A program made the translations under genes and the position numbers. Of a stretch of DNA of 47,528 nt, positions 1-8,049 are shown one piece after another. The notes under the pieces are model-generated. The model worked only from the letters and a program-made list of their open reading frames with translations. It did no database searches and was not told the DNA's origin. Position 1 is the stretch's first letter; every line of letters starts with the position of its first letter. The DNA is from Akkermansia muciniphila (GTDB lineage Bacteria; Verrucomicrobiota; Verrucomicrobiia; Verrucomicrobiales; DEV007), in assembly GCA_945883495.1 (NCBI GenBank), contig CAMCXS010000044.1:1-47528 (forward strand). The letters run 5' to 3'.

Positions 1-348
1 TACTAGGAACGCGTGGATCCAAATGGGAACGCGCCAAGCTGGGTCAGATTGCTCTACGAGTCGCAGAAACGGCAAACCAAGGATGGCGGCGATAGTCGGA
101 CACAGGTGAGTCCATCGCGGTCGAAGCGACGTCAAAACTCTTTGTGCCTGAGGTAGTCGATCCCAGCGACTCCAAAGGCACCATGCCGCTAAGAGAGGGA
201 CGAGCCAGCCGTAGTCGTAGTAAGATCCCTCCCTCCACCAGGGCGCAAGCGTGATCGCAAGTTGACCCCAAAGCAGTGCTCCGAAAACAAGAGACGGCAG
301 CGCCTGCTGGATCCCAGGTTGGTATCGTTCAAGGCAACGTGAACTCAT
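1..348 (-). CDS. exosortase (EpsH/Xrt family), N-terminal part, cut by window edge
   Basis: The reverse strand from the ATG at 348 stays open for 116 codons to base 1, so the 3' end lies outside the window. The visible part has a first hydrophobic helix (about residues 17-36), then the stretch REGSYYDYGWLVPLL (39-53) leading into a second helix. A Tyr-Gly followed by L-V-P in this position is the hallmark of the N-terminus of exosortase/archaeosortase membrane proteins. These are membrane transpeptidases that recognise C-terminal sorting tags such as PEP-CTERM, usually in exopolysaccharide loci. The catalytic Cys, Arg and His would lie beyond the edge and cannot be checked. The start is 14 bases after the glycosyltransferase stop, which suggests one transcript. 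The family assignment is inferred from this motif and the context; the exosortase subtype is unknown. Confidence 0.72.
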   Translation of the reverse strand, partial: MSSRCLERYQPGIQQALPSLVFGALLWGQLAITLAPWWREGSYYDYGWLVPLLAAWCLWSRWDRLPQAQRVLTSLRPRWTHLCPTIAAILGLPFLRLVEQSDPAWRVPIWIHAFLV

Positions 349-362
349 GACGGTGCAGGGGC

Positions 363-1736
363 TCAAGCTGGGGAGCCTGCAAGAAAGTTCTCCGCCGAAA
401 AAGCGGGTCGTCTCCTGGCAAATCGTAATAGGCGCGCGGGCCAGCCAGCCACATACTGGGCAAGTAAAGCGGGTCTGCGTGAAGCTAAAGACAGATCAAA
501 ACGCATCGCTCCGGCCGAAAGAAGCGCTTCTTGAAGGGCTCTTGAGGTAGCAGCCTGATCAAACTTATCGCGAGCCAAAAGGTGTCCAGTCGCCCCGTAA
601 CTTCGCGAAAGTGGCACATCTTCCAAAAGCGTCTGCAAGCAATTGGCAAACTGTTCGGGTTTGCGCTCATCGGTGAGTAGGCCATTGGCCCCGTCGATGA
701 CCATTTCGGGGATGCCTGCCAGCCGAGTGGAGACGCAAGGCAGTCCGACAGCCATCGCTTCCATGATCACCGTCGGCAGATTGTCCATGCCTCCGTCTCT
801 TTCCGTCACGCAGGCCAATGCAAACACGTGCGCTTGATTCGCTAGCGACTCAATAATGCGTTCTTGATCCCATTCCCCTTCAAGGTGAACATGCGAAGAT
901 AAGCCTAGCTTCAGAATCATGGCTCGCAACTCGGCCTCAAGCGGTCCACCTCCCACGATGTGGATGGTGTGAGTTACGCCTCGATCACGAAGAATCGCGG
1001 AAGCACGGATCAAGTCGTCGAAGCCTTTCTTTTCGATGAGGCGGCCTATCGAGTAGATTCTTCGAGAGCCTATTCCGCGGGGATAACCGTTCGCGGCCTG
1101 CTGCCATGGTCTCAGATCAAGGCCGTTATAGACTCTTCGGATCTTGGGCTGGGTGCCGGGGTGCTCGGTGCCGAGGCGATTTACCGTGTAATCGCTGACA
1201 GTGATAATCCGGGCGGCATCGCGCATTAGCAGAGCCAGGGAGACTGGCGTTTCGACCTCCGCACAGAAGACGTCATTGGCGTGGGCCGTGAGACTGTAGC
1301 TTACGCCGTAGAAGTTGCGCATCCACCAGAGAGTCCGCGCGGCGCGGCCAGCAAAATGGCAATGCGCGTGACCTGCCCCCGGAGCGAGAATCTTCAGCTG
1401 CTCGCCGATCCAAATGGCCTCGTAAATCCTGAGCTTATCGGGCTGCCCGCTCCAATACCGTAGCGCGTGATCCGCCGGCTTTGGAACCTTTTTCTCAGCT
1501 CTTAGCTGTTTAACCGTTCGGGTTAACTCCTCGCTTTCAGGCAAGTAGCGAACGATCTCGCGGAGGGCTGTGGGATAGGTTTGAACCGGCTCGTCCCGCG
1601 GATCGCGCAAGCTAAAAATCAAAGGCCGAACTCCTTGTGCCCGGAGCTCCAAAATCTCCCGGACGCAGAATGTCTGCGTGAACGTGGGGAAACGCTCAAA
1701 CACATACACTAGGTGCGGGCGCGACTGCGGGACCAT
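363..1736 (-). CDS. glycosyltransferase family 4 (GT-B), exopolysaccharide type
   Basis: This 457-residue protein has the two-domain GT-B pattern. The N-terminal acceptor domain carries AHANDVF (151-157) after a His-rich turn. The C-terminal nucleotide-sugar domain has GRLIEKKGF (231-239), VGGGPLEAEL (261-270) and the D/E-x7-E motif (D318...E326), followed by GLPCVSTRLAGIPEMV, typical of GT4 retaining enzymes that transfer a sugar from an activated donor to a growing glycan. It is longer at the N-terminus than minimal GT4 enzymes, like WcaL/EpsF-type transferases of colanic-acid and PEP-CTERM loci. The exosortase gene follows 14 bases downstream on the same strand, which supports a role in surface polysaccharide synthesis. 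The donor and acceptor sugars cannot be read from the sequence. The last 40 residues are Arg-rich and may be peripheral to the fold. Confidence 0.9.
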   Translation of the reverse strand: MVPQSRPHLVYVFERFPTFTQTFCVREILELRAQGVRPLIFSLRDPRDEPVQTYPTALREIVRYLPESEELTRTVKQLRAEKKVPKPADHALRYWSGQPDKLRIYEAIWIGEQLKILAPGAGHAHCHFAGRAARTLWWMRNFYGVSYSLTAHANDVFCAEVETPVSLALLMRDAARIITVSDYTVNRLGTEHPGTQPKIRRVYNGLDLRPWQQAANGYPRGIGSRRIYSIGRLIEKKGFDDLIRASAILRDRGVTHTIHIVGGGPLEAELRAMILKLGLSSHVHLEGEWDQERIIESLANQAHVFALACVTERDGGMDNLPTVIMEAMAVGLPCVSTRLAGIPEMVIDGANGLLTDERKPEQFANCLQTLLEDVPLSRSYGATGHLLARDKFDQAATSRALQEALLSAGAMRFDLSLASRRPALLAQYVAGWPARLLRFARRRPAFSAENFLAGSPA

Positions 1737-1909
1737 AGAGCCGGAAGGCTACCCTTGGACGGCTCGGTTGCAACGTTCTTGCATGAGTTCATGGCCTCCG
1801 TCGCGGTTGATGCTAGATTGCGTGCCGTGGAACAGTTGAAAGTTTGGGAGCGCTCGATTCCACGGCGCATTGTAGCGGTCTTCGGGGCGCTTTGTTGCGT
1901 TGTATTGTC

Positions 1910-3169
1910 ATGATTGCGATCGTTGGGGCAGGTTTGGCGGGCATGGCTGCGGCGCGGCGGCTAGAAAACGCGGGTTGTCAAGACTACACAATCCTGGATC
2001 GGGAATCCAGGGCTGGTGGTAGGGTTGACACGCGGATCATAGATGGCTTTCGGCTCGACGTAGGATTCCACGTTGCCTCGACCGGATACCCTGCCTTCCA
2101 GCGCATCCTGCCGAGCTTCCTTCTTGATCCTGAATGGTTCGACGCCGGGGTGCTGCTGCAAAACGGAGTTGGGGAATTGGTGCCATTTTACCATCCGCTA
2201 AGGCATCCCAGGAGCGCATGGGATGCTGGCTGGCCTCCGTTTGCCGCTTGGGATCTCTTCCATTTTGCTACCTTGGGACTCGAGTGCTTGGCTGGGTTCG
2301 GGGATGTTTGGGCTGCAACACACCACGGCTCCGCAGCGGATCTCCTAAGTAAGCGCGGTTTCTCGGACCTGTGCGTTGAATCCTTTTGGCGTCCGTTCTT
2401 CGGAGGAGTGTTCTTAGATCAAGACCTGCAAACAAGTGCTGGATTGCTGCGGTATTACTTGCGTGCTTTTATCCTGGGACGCGCGTTTCTTCCTGGTGGC
2501 GGAATCGGTCGCTTAGCTTCAATTCTGCGCGAGAAGATTCCCGATGAGCGCTTCCGATTCCATGCGAATGTCAGGGAAGTTGAGAAGGGGCCCGATGGCT
2601 TCCGTGTGGCGTTGGATTCCGGTGAGATTCTGCGGGCAGTCAGTGTCATCCTAGCGAACGGTCCAGTTGGCGTGAGCCAGCTCCTCCATTGGCCGGAGCC
2701 GGAGATGCGGCCAACCACCACCCTCTATTTCAAGAGTAGGCGTGCCCTCTATCCGGAGCGATGTCTCGTCCTGCCCAGGGCGAAAGATGCATTGGTTCGC
2801 CATTATGTCCAGTTGACCAACATCGATCCCGGCTTGGCTCCGAAGGGGTCACATCTTCTAAGCGCCACTGTCCTTAACAACCAAGATCTGGACGATGGTA
2901 CCCTCTTTTCGCTTGCTCTCCGGGAGATCGGCAACCTAATGCCTGATGCTGCTGGCTTGCTGGAGCCGCTTCACGTGACCAGGGTCCCGGCAGCCTTGCC
3001 TGCGCAGACTCCACAAAGGCTGGCATCCTGGCTTGAAAGGCGGGCAAATCTTCCGCCGGGCTTGCTGCTGGCGGGAGATCTCGCGGGTAATGCCAGTCAG
3101 AACAATGCGCTTGAGACTGGGGTGGCGGCTGCAGAAAAGGCTCTGTGGATGACTGGTCGATTAACCTAA
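1910..3169 (+). CDS. FAD-dependent amine oxidase-like oxidoreductase (phytoene desaturase/protoporphyrinogen oxidase fold)
   Basis: I start this gene at the ATG at 1910 because the dinucleotide-binding fold begins right there: MIAIVGAGLAGM with G6-x-G8-x-x-G11, then the acidic end of strand 2 and the RAGGRV motif (34-39), which bind FAD in the flavin amine oxidase superfamily. A C-terminal LLLAGD near residue 385, followed by NNALETGVAAAEKAL, is the second FAD-contacting segment. The length (419 residues) fits NAD(P)-binding FAD oxidoreductases related to phytoene desaturase, squalene desaturase HpnE and protoporphyrinogen oxidase. The substrate is unknown; no isoprenoid genes are adjacent. 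It is transcribed away from the glycosyltransferase and its stop overlaps the stop of nspC by 9 bases in convergent orientation. An in-frame upstream extension to 1844 lacks similarity and was not used. Confidence 0.85.
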   Translation: MIAIVGAGLAGMAAARRLENAGCQDYTILDRESRAGGRVDTRIIDGFRLDVGFHVASTGYPAFQRILPSFLLDPEWFDAGVLLQNGVGELVPFYHPLRHPRSAWDAGWPPFAAWDLFHFATLGLECLAGFGDVWAATHHGSAADLLSKRGFSDLCVESFWRPFFGGVFLDQDLQTSAGLLRYYLRAFILGRAFLPGGGIGRLASILREKIPDERFRFHANVREVEKGPDGFRVALDSGEILRAVSVILANGPVGVSQLLHWPEPEMRPTTTLYFKSRRALYPERCLVLPRAKDALVRHYVQLTNIDPGLAPKGSHLLSATVLNNQDLDDGTLFSLALREIGNLMPDAAGLLEPLHVTRVPAALPAQTPQRLASWLERRANLPPGLLLAGDLAGNASQNNALETGVAAAEKALWMTGRLT

Positions 3170-4366
3170 ACGCATTGCGAAGTCCTCGTAGCCGAACTTC
3201 TTCGTGAGTCTTATTTGGCCGTCCTCGTACACTGCCAAGGAGGGCAGGTTGACCCCGTTGAAAGTCGTTGTCTTAACCGCCGTGTAATAGGCTTGGTCCT
3301 CAAACACGAGGTAGTCGCCAATTTGCAGCGGAGAGTCAAAGCTGTAATCGCCGATTACATCGCCCGCGAGGCATGTTGGTCCACCCAGACGATAGGTAAA
3401 TGCTTTCACCCCGGGCTCTCCTGCATCCATGAGCGGAGGGCGATATGGCATTTCCAGCACATCCGGCATGTGGCAAGTTGCGGAGATGTCGAGAATTGCG
3501 ATCTGGACGCCATTCTCTATGATGTCCTGCACGGTCCCGATCAGGCAGCCGGCTTGGTAAGCTACGGCCTCGCCGGGCTCCAGATAGAGCTTTAGGTGGG
3601 GATAACGGCCTTTAAAACTCGACAAGATGGTGTGAAGATGATCAAGGTCATACATCGGCGAGGTCAGTAAGTGGCCGCCTCCCATGTTTAGCCACTTCAT
3701 TTGGGGGAGCCATTTCCCAAATTTCAACTCCACTGCATCAAGAGCCTGCTCAAGGGCGTCATGAAACTTCTCGCACAACACATGGAAGTGCAGTCCCTCT
3801 ATTCCCCGCAGATCAGCTCCTTCCAGTGCACTCGACAGCAATCCAAATCTTGAACCGGGTGCACAAGGATCATAAAGGGTGGCAGCGGCGGATGAATACT
3901 CGGGGTTCACGCGCAGACCTGCCGAGATTTGGCGCGGCGCATAAAGAACGCGATCGCGAAACTTCTCCCATTGGGAAAGTGAATTAAATACCAGGTGGTC
4001 TGCGATTGCTAAAAGCTGATCCATCTCCCCTTCCTTGTAGGCCGGGGCAAATACGTGGACCTCCCCACCAAAATGGCGAAACCCATGCAGCGCTTCGTGC
4101 AATCCCGAGGACGTCGTTCCAGTAAGGTAGGTCCGGAGCGCCGGATACAGTGTTTGACTGCTGAAGGCTTTCTGTGCCAGCAAGATCGATACTCCGCTGC
4201 GTTGCTGAATGCCTTGAAGGGTGCGACCGTTCTCGTTAAACCTCTCGGCGTCGAAGACAAAACAAGGAGTCTCCAACCTGCTTTCCCGAAAGGCATGAAC
4301 GATTTGCGACGAACGCGCATCGTTCGAGCCAGCTTGCTGATTGAAGATTGAGGAGACGTGGGTCAT
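3161..4366 (-). CDS. nspC: carboxynorspermidine/carboxyspermidine decarboxylase
   Basis: NspC is a PLP enzyme of the alanine-racemase-like fold III group. It decarboxylates carboxynorspermidine or carboxyspermidine to norspermidine or spermidine, the last step of the aspartate-semialdehyde-dependent polyamine route. The expected PLP lysine is in LLAQKAFSS (K66). Further family segments are GLHFHVLCE (191-199), LNMGGGH (226-232, phosphate binding), EPGEA (263-267) and CHMPDVLEMPYRPP (298-311), which supplies the active-site Cys and Asp pair seen in this subfamily. At 401 residues it is slightly longer than the usual 370-380, with the excess at the N-terminus. It lies 33 bases behind the partner dehydrogenase on the same strand, so the two probably form an operon. 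Whether the product is spermidine or norspermidine depends on the diamine used. Confidence 0.93.
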   Translation of the reverse strand: MTHVSSIFNQQAGSNDARSSQIVHAFRESRLETPCFVFDAERFNENGRTLQGIQQRSGVSILLAQKAFSSQTLYPALRTYLTGTTSSGLHEALHGFRHFGGEVHVFAPAYKEGEMDQLLAIADHLVFNSLSQWEKFRDRVLYAPRQISAGLRVNPEYSSAAATLYDPCAPGSRFGLLSSALEGADLRGIEGLHFHVLCEKFHDALEQALDAVELKFGKWLPQMKWLNMGGGHLLTSPMYDLDHLHTILSSFKGRYPHLKLYLEPGEAVAYQAGCLIGTVQDIIENGVQIAILDISATCHMPDVLEMPYRPPLMDAGEPGVKAFTYRLGGPTCLAGDVIGDYSFDSPLQIGDYLVFEDQAYYTAVKTTTFNGVNLPSLAVYEDGQIRLTKKFGYEDFAMRLG

Positions 4367-4399
4367 GGTGAATCGCTAGAGGCGGATCAAACCGACGAT

Positions 4400-5608
4400 T
4401 TACGGAACTGCCAGTGGATCCGCTTCTCGGAGCTCCCATGGGAGGCCAAAAGCTCCCAAATCGTTCATGAACGGATCGGGATTCAACTCCTCGATGTTCC
4501 AAACACCTGGACGAAGCCAAGCGCCGGTGAGGAGTTGCTTGGCTCCCACGACGGGCGGAACCCCCGCCGTGTAGGAAATTGCCTGCGATTTGAGCTCTCG
4601 GTAGCAAGCTTCGTGGTCGCAGATGTTGTAGATGAACTTGGTCTCCTCCTTTCCGGCCTTGGTTCCCGTGACAAGGCATCCAATGCAAGTCTTCCCCTTG
4701 GTATCGGGGCCCAAACTGGCTGGATCCGGGAGCAATGCTTTCAAAAACTCAATCGGAATCACCGAATGGCCTTGATACATCACGGGTTCGATGGAGGTCA
4801 TCCCGACATTCTCCAGCACCCGAAGGTGGGTGAGATAGTTCTGGGAGAAAGTCATCCAAAACCGGATGCGCTCCAAGCCCCGGAGGTTGAGAGCTAAGCT
4901 CTCCAGCTCCTCGTGAAACAGCAAATAGATCTCACGGGTTCCCACTTGTTCGTGAGGGAACGCATACGGCAGATGCACGGAAAGTGGATCAGTCTCCTTC
5001 CAAACTCCTTTCTCCCAGTAGCGCCCACGTTGGGTGATCTCGCGGATATTGATCTCTGGGTTAAAGTTCGTGGCAAATGGGCGGCCGTGATCACCGGCGT
5101 TCGCGTCGAGAATATCAACGGTGCGGATCTCGTCAAAGTAGTGCTTCGCGGCGTAGGCACAAAAAGCATTCGTGACCCCGGGATCAAAGCCGCAGCCCAA
5201 AATCGCCGTCAGACCAGCTTTCTCAAAACGCTCCCGGTAGGCCCACTGCCATTTGTATTCGAACTTCGCCACGTCACGCGGCTCATAATTCGCGGTATCG
5301 ACGTAGTGAACGCCCGCCTCGAGACAAGCATCCATCAGCGGCAGATCCTGGTAGGGCAGAGCCAAATTGAGTAGCACCGTCGGGCGAACTTCCTCAAGCA
5401 ACTTCACCGTTGCCCGGACGTCATCTGCGTCCAGCGATGCCGTATGAATCGTCTTCCCGTCCGCCGCTAGATCGCTCGCGATGGCGTCGCAACGGCTCTT
5501 GGTGCGGCTTGCGAGCCAAATGTCCGAGAACACATCAGGAAATTGAGCCGCTTTGCGAACAGTGACACTGCCGACGCCGCCGGCTCCGACTACAAGAATT
5601 CTACTCAT
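4400..5608 (-). CDS. carboxy(nor)spermidine dehydrogenase, saccharopine dehydrogenase family
   Basis: This 402-residue protein begins with a Rossmann motif, VVGAGGVGSV (G8-x-G10-x-x-G13), and contains GCGFDPGVTN (138-147), a conserved catalytic-domain segment of saccharopine-dehydrogenase-like carboxyspermidine synthases. The family condenses aspartate beta-semialdehyde with putrescine or 1,3-diaminopropane and reduces the Schiff base with NADPH, giving the substrate of NspC. A true lysine-pathway saccharopine dehydrogenase is a less likely reading because the very next gene is the matching decarboxylase. The start ATG at 5608 is directly followed by the nucleotide-binding strand, leaving no room for a signal peptide, so it is cytoplasmic. 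The gene is divergent from the helix-hairpin-helix gene at 5901, with roughly 290 bases between them to hold both promoters. Confidence 0.9.
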   Translation of the reverse strand: MSRILVVGAGGVGSVTVRKAAQFPDVFSDIWLASRTKSRCDAIASDLAADGKTIHTASLDADDVRATVKLLEEVRPTVLLNLALPYQDLPLMDACLEAGVHYVDTANYEPRDVAKFEYKWQWAYRERFEKAGLTAILGCGFDPGVTNAFCAYAAKHYFDEIRTVDILDANAGDHGRPFATNFNPEINIREITQRGRYWEKGVWKETDPLSVHLPYAFPHEQVGTREIYLLFHEELESLALNLRGLERIRFWMTFSQNYLTHLRVLENVGMTSIEPVMYQGHSVIPIEFLKALLPDPASLGPDTKGKTCIGCLVTGTKAGKEETKFIYNICDHEACYRELKSQAISYTAGVPPVVGAKQLLTGAWLRPGVWNIEELNPDPFMNDLGAFGLPWELREADPLAVP

Positions 5609-5790
5609 CGTTGTTTCAACTAATTGCGACGTTCTCCCGGTGCGAGTGCCCAGCGCAGCCGCGCAATGGGAGCCCAGTGCCGACGGGCCCGAAATAACGC
5701 GGTGCCGGGTGGCATGTCAACGGCGGCAGGGCGAAAAGTCGGCATTGAAAGAGAGAGCTCTCCCAGAGAAAAGTGTTCAGAATGACAAAA

Positions 5791-5820
5791 TTGACGCTTG
5801 CGCAATCGAACAGCTATGGT
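5791..5820 (+). promoter_or_regulatory. sigma-70-like promoter for the gene at 5901
   Basis: TTGACG (5791-5796) and TATGGT (5815-5820) are separated by 18 bases, a good match to the primary-sigma consensus. The downstream gene starts at 5901 and is preceded by a purine-rich ribosome site (AGAAAGGA, 5883-5890). The implied leader is about 70 bases. No clear operator or riboswitch fold was seen in this leader. Confidence 0.5.
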
Positions 5821-5900
5821 AGATCATGCAAACACTGAGCGGATGGACAGTCCACCCGATCGTGATCGAAACACAACAAATCAGAAAGGAATAAGAAAAC

Positions 5901-6341
5901 ATGAAACCAGTAACCACATTCACAATCGTAACTGCATTCGCGCTCGCCTCCGGCCTTTACGCCGGAGACCCAGCGATGTGCGGAGCCGCAGGAACGGCCA
6001 AAGCCACTCCAATCCATGCAGATCAACCCTCTGGCGGAAAATCCTCGGTCCAGCGCAGCGCCGAAGAATTCGCCGCTCAACTTGCGCCGGAGCGCCAGTC
6101 CGATCTCCTCATTCTACTCAATGAGGCCGACGAAGCCCGTTTGCTCACCATTGACGGAATTGCGGCGACTCGGGTCGCTGCAATCATCGCCGCGAGACCC
6201 ATTGGGTCGCTAAGTGAACTCGTCGCCATCAAGGGAATTGGACTGACTACCTTCAAGCGAATCCTAGCCCATGACCAGCACACGATCGAGTCTGCGGCGG
6301 TGGATGCCACCGCCGGGATGGAATCGCAGACAAAACGCTGA
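5901..6341 (+). CDS. small secreted helix-hairpin-helix (ComEA-like) protein
   Basis: This is a 146-residue protein with an N-terminal signal peptide (about 1-21, ending SGLYAG) and a low-complexity linker. A C-terminal tandem helix-hairpin-helix unit follows: LLTIDGIAATRVAAII (81-96) and LVAIKGIGLTTFKRIL (107-122). The spacing, with an intervening ARP-IGSLSEL segment, is that of the ComEA / PF12836 type, which binds DNA backbone non-specifically. In competent bacteria ComEA sits outside the inner membrane and binds incoming DNA; here the signal peptide likewise predicts export. The start is well supported by a strong ribosome-binding site and an upstream promoter. No other competence gene lies in the window, so a role in DNA uptake is an inference. 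A generic helix-hairpin-helix protein-interaction role is the alternative. Confidence 0.8.
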   Translation: MKPVTTFTIVTAFALASGLYAGDPAMCGAAGTAKATPIHADQPSGGKSSVQRSAEEFAAQLAPERQSDLLILLNEADEARLLTIDGIAATRVAAIIAARPIGSLSELVAIKGIGLTTFKRILAHDQHTIESAAVDATAGMESQTKR

Positions 6342-6663
6342 GAAGCAGTCAAGAAAGGAATCAAATAGGGAAGGCGATCAGACGCAGTATGCAAGCGGCT
6401 GCTCTCCGTGGGGGACCATGGAGGGCGGTCCGCCTTGACTGCTTGTTACCCAAAGGACAATGAATCTACCCACAGCGGTGACGCCGCTGATAAAGTCGGA
6501 CGAATCGTGGGTGCGAGGGGACAAGAAGACCTCATCTCCAGGGAAGAGTATCTTTGTCGGCTCTGCGGGACGGCCGTGGAGCGGTCCGGATGCCTTATCC
6601 ACAACAGCAACATTGAAAAAAGCTGAATCAACTCGGTCCGATGCGACGTGCTTCTCCGTGGCT
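6342..6663 (+). other. about 320 bases with no confident gene
   Basis: The frame of the following gene stays open back to an ATG at 6460, but those 68 extra residues are polar, lack any recognisable family, and would push the signal peptide into the interior. GGACC and GGTCC arms with a 9-base loop near 6413-6431 could form a small hairpin. I see no RNA gene or mobile element here. Confidence 0.4.
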
Positions 6664-8019
6664 ATGACTGTACAGACTCCTGCCTCATTGATGACTAGAT
6701 TTTCTCTCAGGCCTATCCTCTACATGGCGCTTGGTTTCTGTACGCCCGTCTGCGGTGTCGCGGAGAATTGGGCAAATTGGCGTGGCCCGCGCTGGGATGG
6801 TTCGTCGCCGGAGGCTGGACTACCTGCTGTGTTCTCGAAGACCGAAAATCTCCGGTGGAGGGTAGAGATGCCTGGGGAAGGGGCGTCAACGCCGGTAATT
6901 TGGGGGAATCATGTGTTCTTGACCTCCGCTGATGGATCTTTTGGATCATTGGCGCTATGCCTTGATCGAGGCACGGGGCAACAATGCTGGCGGAGAAGCT
7001 TTCCTGGGGGGGCTTACGACAACCGGAGCAATTTCTCGTCCCCGTCGGCAAGCACCGACGGTGAGAAGGTCGTCTTCTTCTTCGGTAACGGGCCAATGGC
7101 CTGTTTTGATTTTGCCGGTCGAGAGCTCTGGTCCCTGGATGTTACCAAGGTTTACGGTGACTTTTGTTTTCAGTGGACCTTTTCTTCCAGTCCTGTGTTG
7201 CACTCGGGGAAGGTCTTTCTTCAGATCTTGCAGCGAAACACCCCGGTGCACGGAAGAGGCAAGGAAGGGGCTGAGTCCTTCTTACTTGCATTGGATGCGG
7301 GGACTGGCAAAGAGGTCTTTCGGCATCTACGCCCCAGCCAGGCCAAGAATGAGTCACTCGAGTCCTTCGCGACGCCGGTTCCTCTCCAACTGAATGGGCG
7401 AGTCGAGCTGATTGTTGCCGGGGGCGATGTGCTCACTGGACATGATCCGGAAAGTGGAAGAGAGCGCTGGCGTTGGGGCACTTGGAATCCAGGACATCAG
7501 GAGGAGTGGTGGCGACTAGTCGTCTCGCCAGTCTATGGCGCAGGAAGGATTTTGGCGTGCGGCCCCAAGAACGCGCCGATCTTCGCGGTCAGGGCCGGTC
7601 TCGAAGGAACCCACGAGGCTCCCGATGGGTTGGCCTGGGCGAGCACGCCGAGCAAAGAGGTTCCCATCACCAGCGACGTAGCGACTCCATTGTTTTATGA
7701 CGGTCGATTCTACATTATTGATCACGGTGCGTCCCGCAGCCTCAGTTGCATCGATCCATTGAACGGCAAGGTGATCTACACCGAGCGCACAGGTAGCCGA
7801 GAGAAGTTTGAGGCTTCGCCTACGGGTGTGGATGGCAAGATCTACCTGGTGAATCAGTTGGGAGACATTTTCGTGATCAGGGCGGGAGACAAGTTTGAGC
7901 TGCTCCATCAAGTCGAGATGGGAACGAGCATGAAGAACATCACTCGCTCCAGTATCGCCGTGTCCCAGGGCAATCTCTTCATTCGCACGGACACCCACCT
8001 CCACTGTGTCGGCAAATGA
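6664..8019 (+). CDS. secreted PQQ-binding-like beta-propeller repeat protein
   Basis: After a signal peptide (about residues 1-33 from the ATG at 6664, or the ATG at 6691, ending in CGVA) the mature protein opens with NWANWRGPRWDGSSPE. This Trp-Arg-Gly-Pro start is characteristic of planctomycete and verrucomicrobial PQQ-like propellers. Later blades contain the usual alternation of ALDAGTGKEVF-like and SGRERWRWGTW-like strands, then GRFYIIDHGASRSLSCIDPLNGKVIY. These proteins are periplasmic quinoprotein-like propellers; many do not bind PQQ and act as scaffolds or as uncharacterised enzymes. It precedes a second propeller (the lactonase) and the first PSD1/DUF1501 pair on the same strand, suggesting a common extracellular degradation role. 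No ribosome-binding site clearly decides between the two ATG codons. The substrate is unknown. Confidence 0.85.
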   Translation: MTVQTPASLMTRFSLRPILYMALGFCTPVCGVAENWANWRGPRWDGSSPEAGLPAVFSKTENLRWRVEMPGEGASTPVIWGNHVFLTSADGSFGSLALCLDRGTGQQCWRRSFPGGAYDNRSNFSSPSASTDGEKVVFFFGNGPMACFDFAGRELWSLDVTKVYGDFCFQWTFSSSPVLHSGKVFLQILQRNTPVHGRGKEGAESFLLALDAGTGKEVFRHLRPSQAKNESLESFATPVPLQLNGRVELIVAGGDVLTGHDPESGRERWRWGTWNPGHQEEWWRLVVSPVYGAGRILACGPKNAPIFAVRAGLEGTHEAPDGLAWASTPSKEVPITSDVATPLFYDGRFYIIDHGASRSLSCIDPLNGKVIYTERTGSREKFEASPTGVDGKIYLVNQLGDIFVIRAGDKFELLHQVEMGTSMKNITRSSIAVSQGNLFIRTDTHLHCVGK

Positions 8020-8049
8020 CGCGTGGACTTTGAATCTGACTTTGAAAGC

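Noticed and set aside
4236-4688. A 150-codon reverse frame between the two polyamine genes
   Set aside because: It overlaps both well-conserved genes in a different frame and has low-complexity Arg/Ser/Gly-rich composition without a plausible start region.
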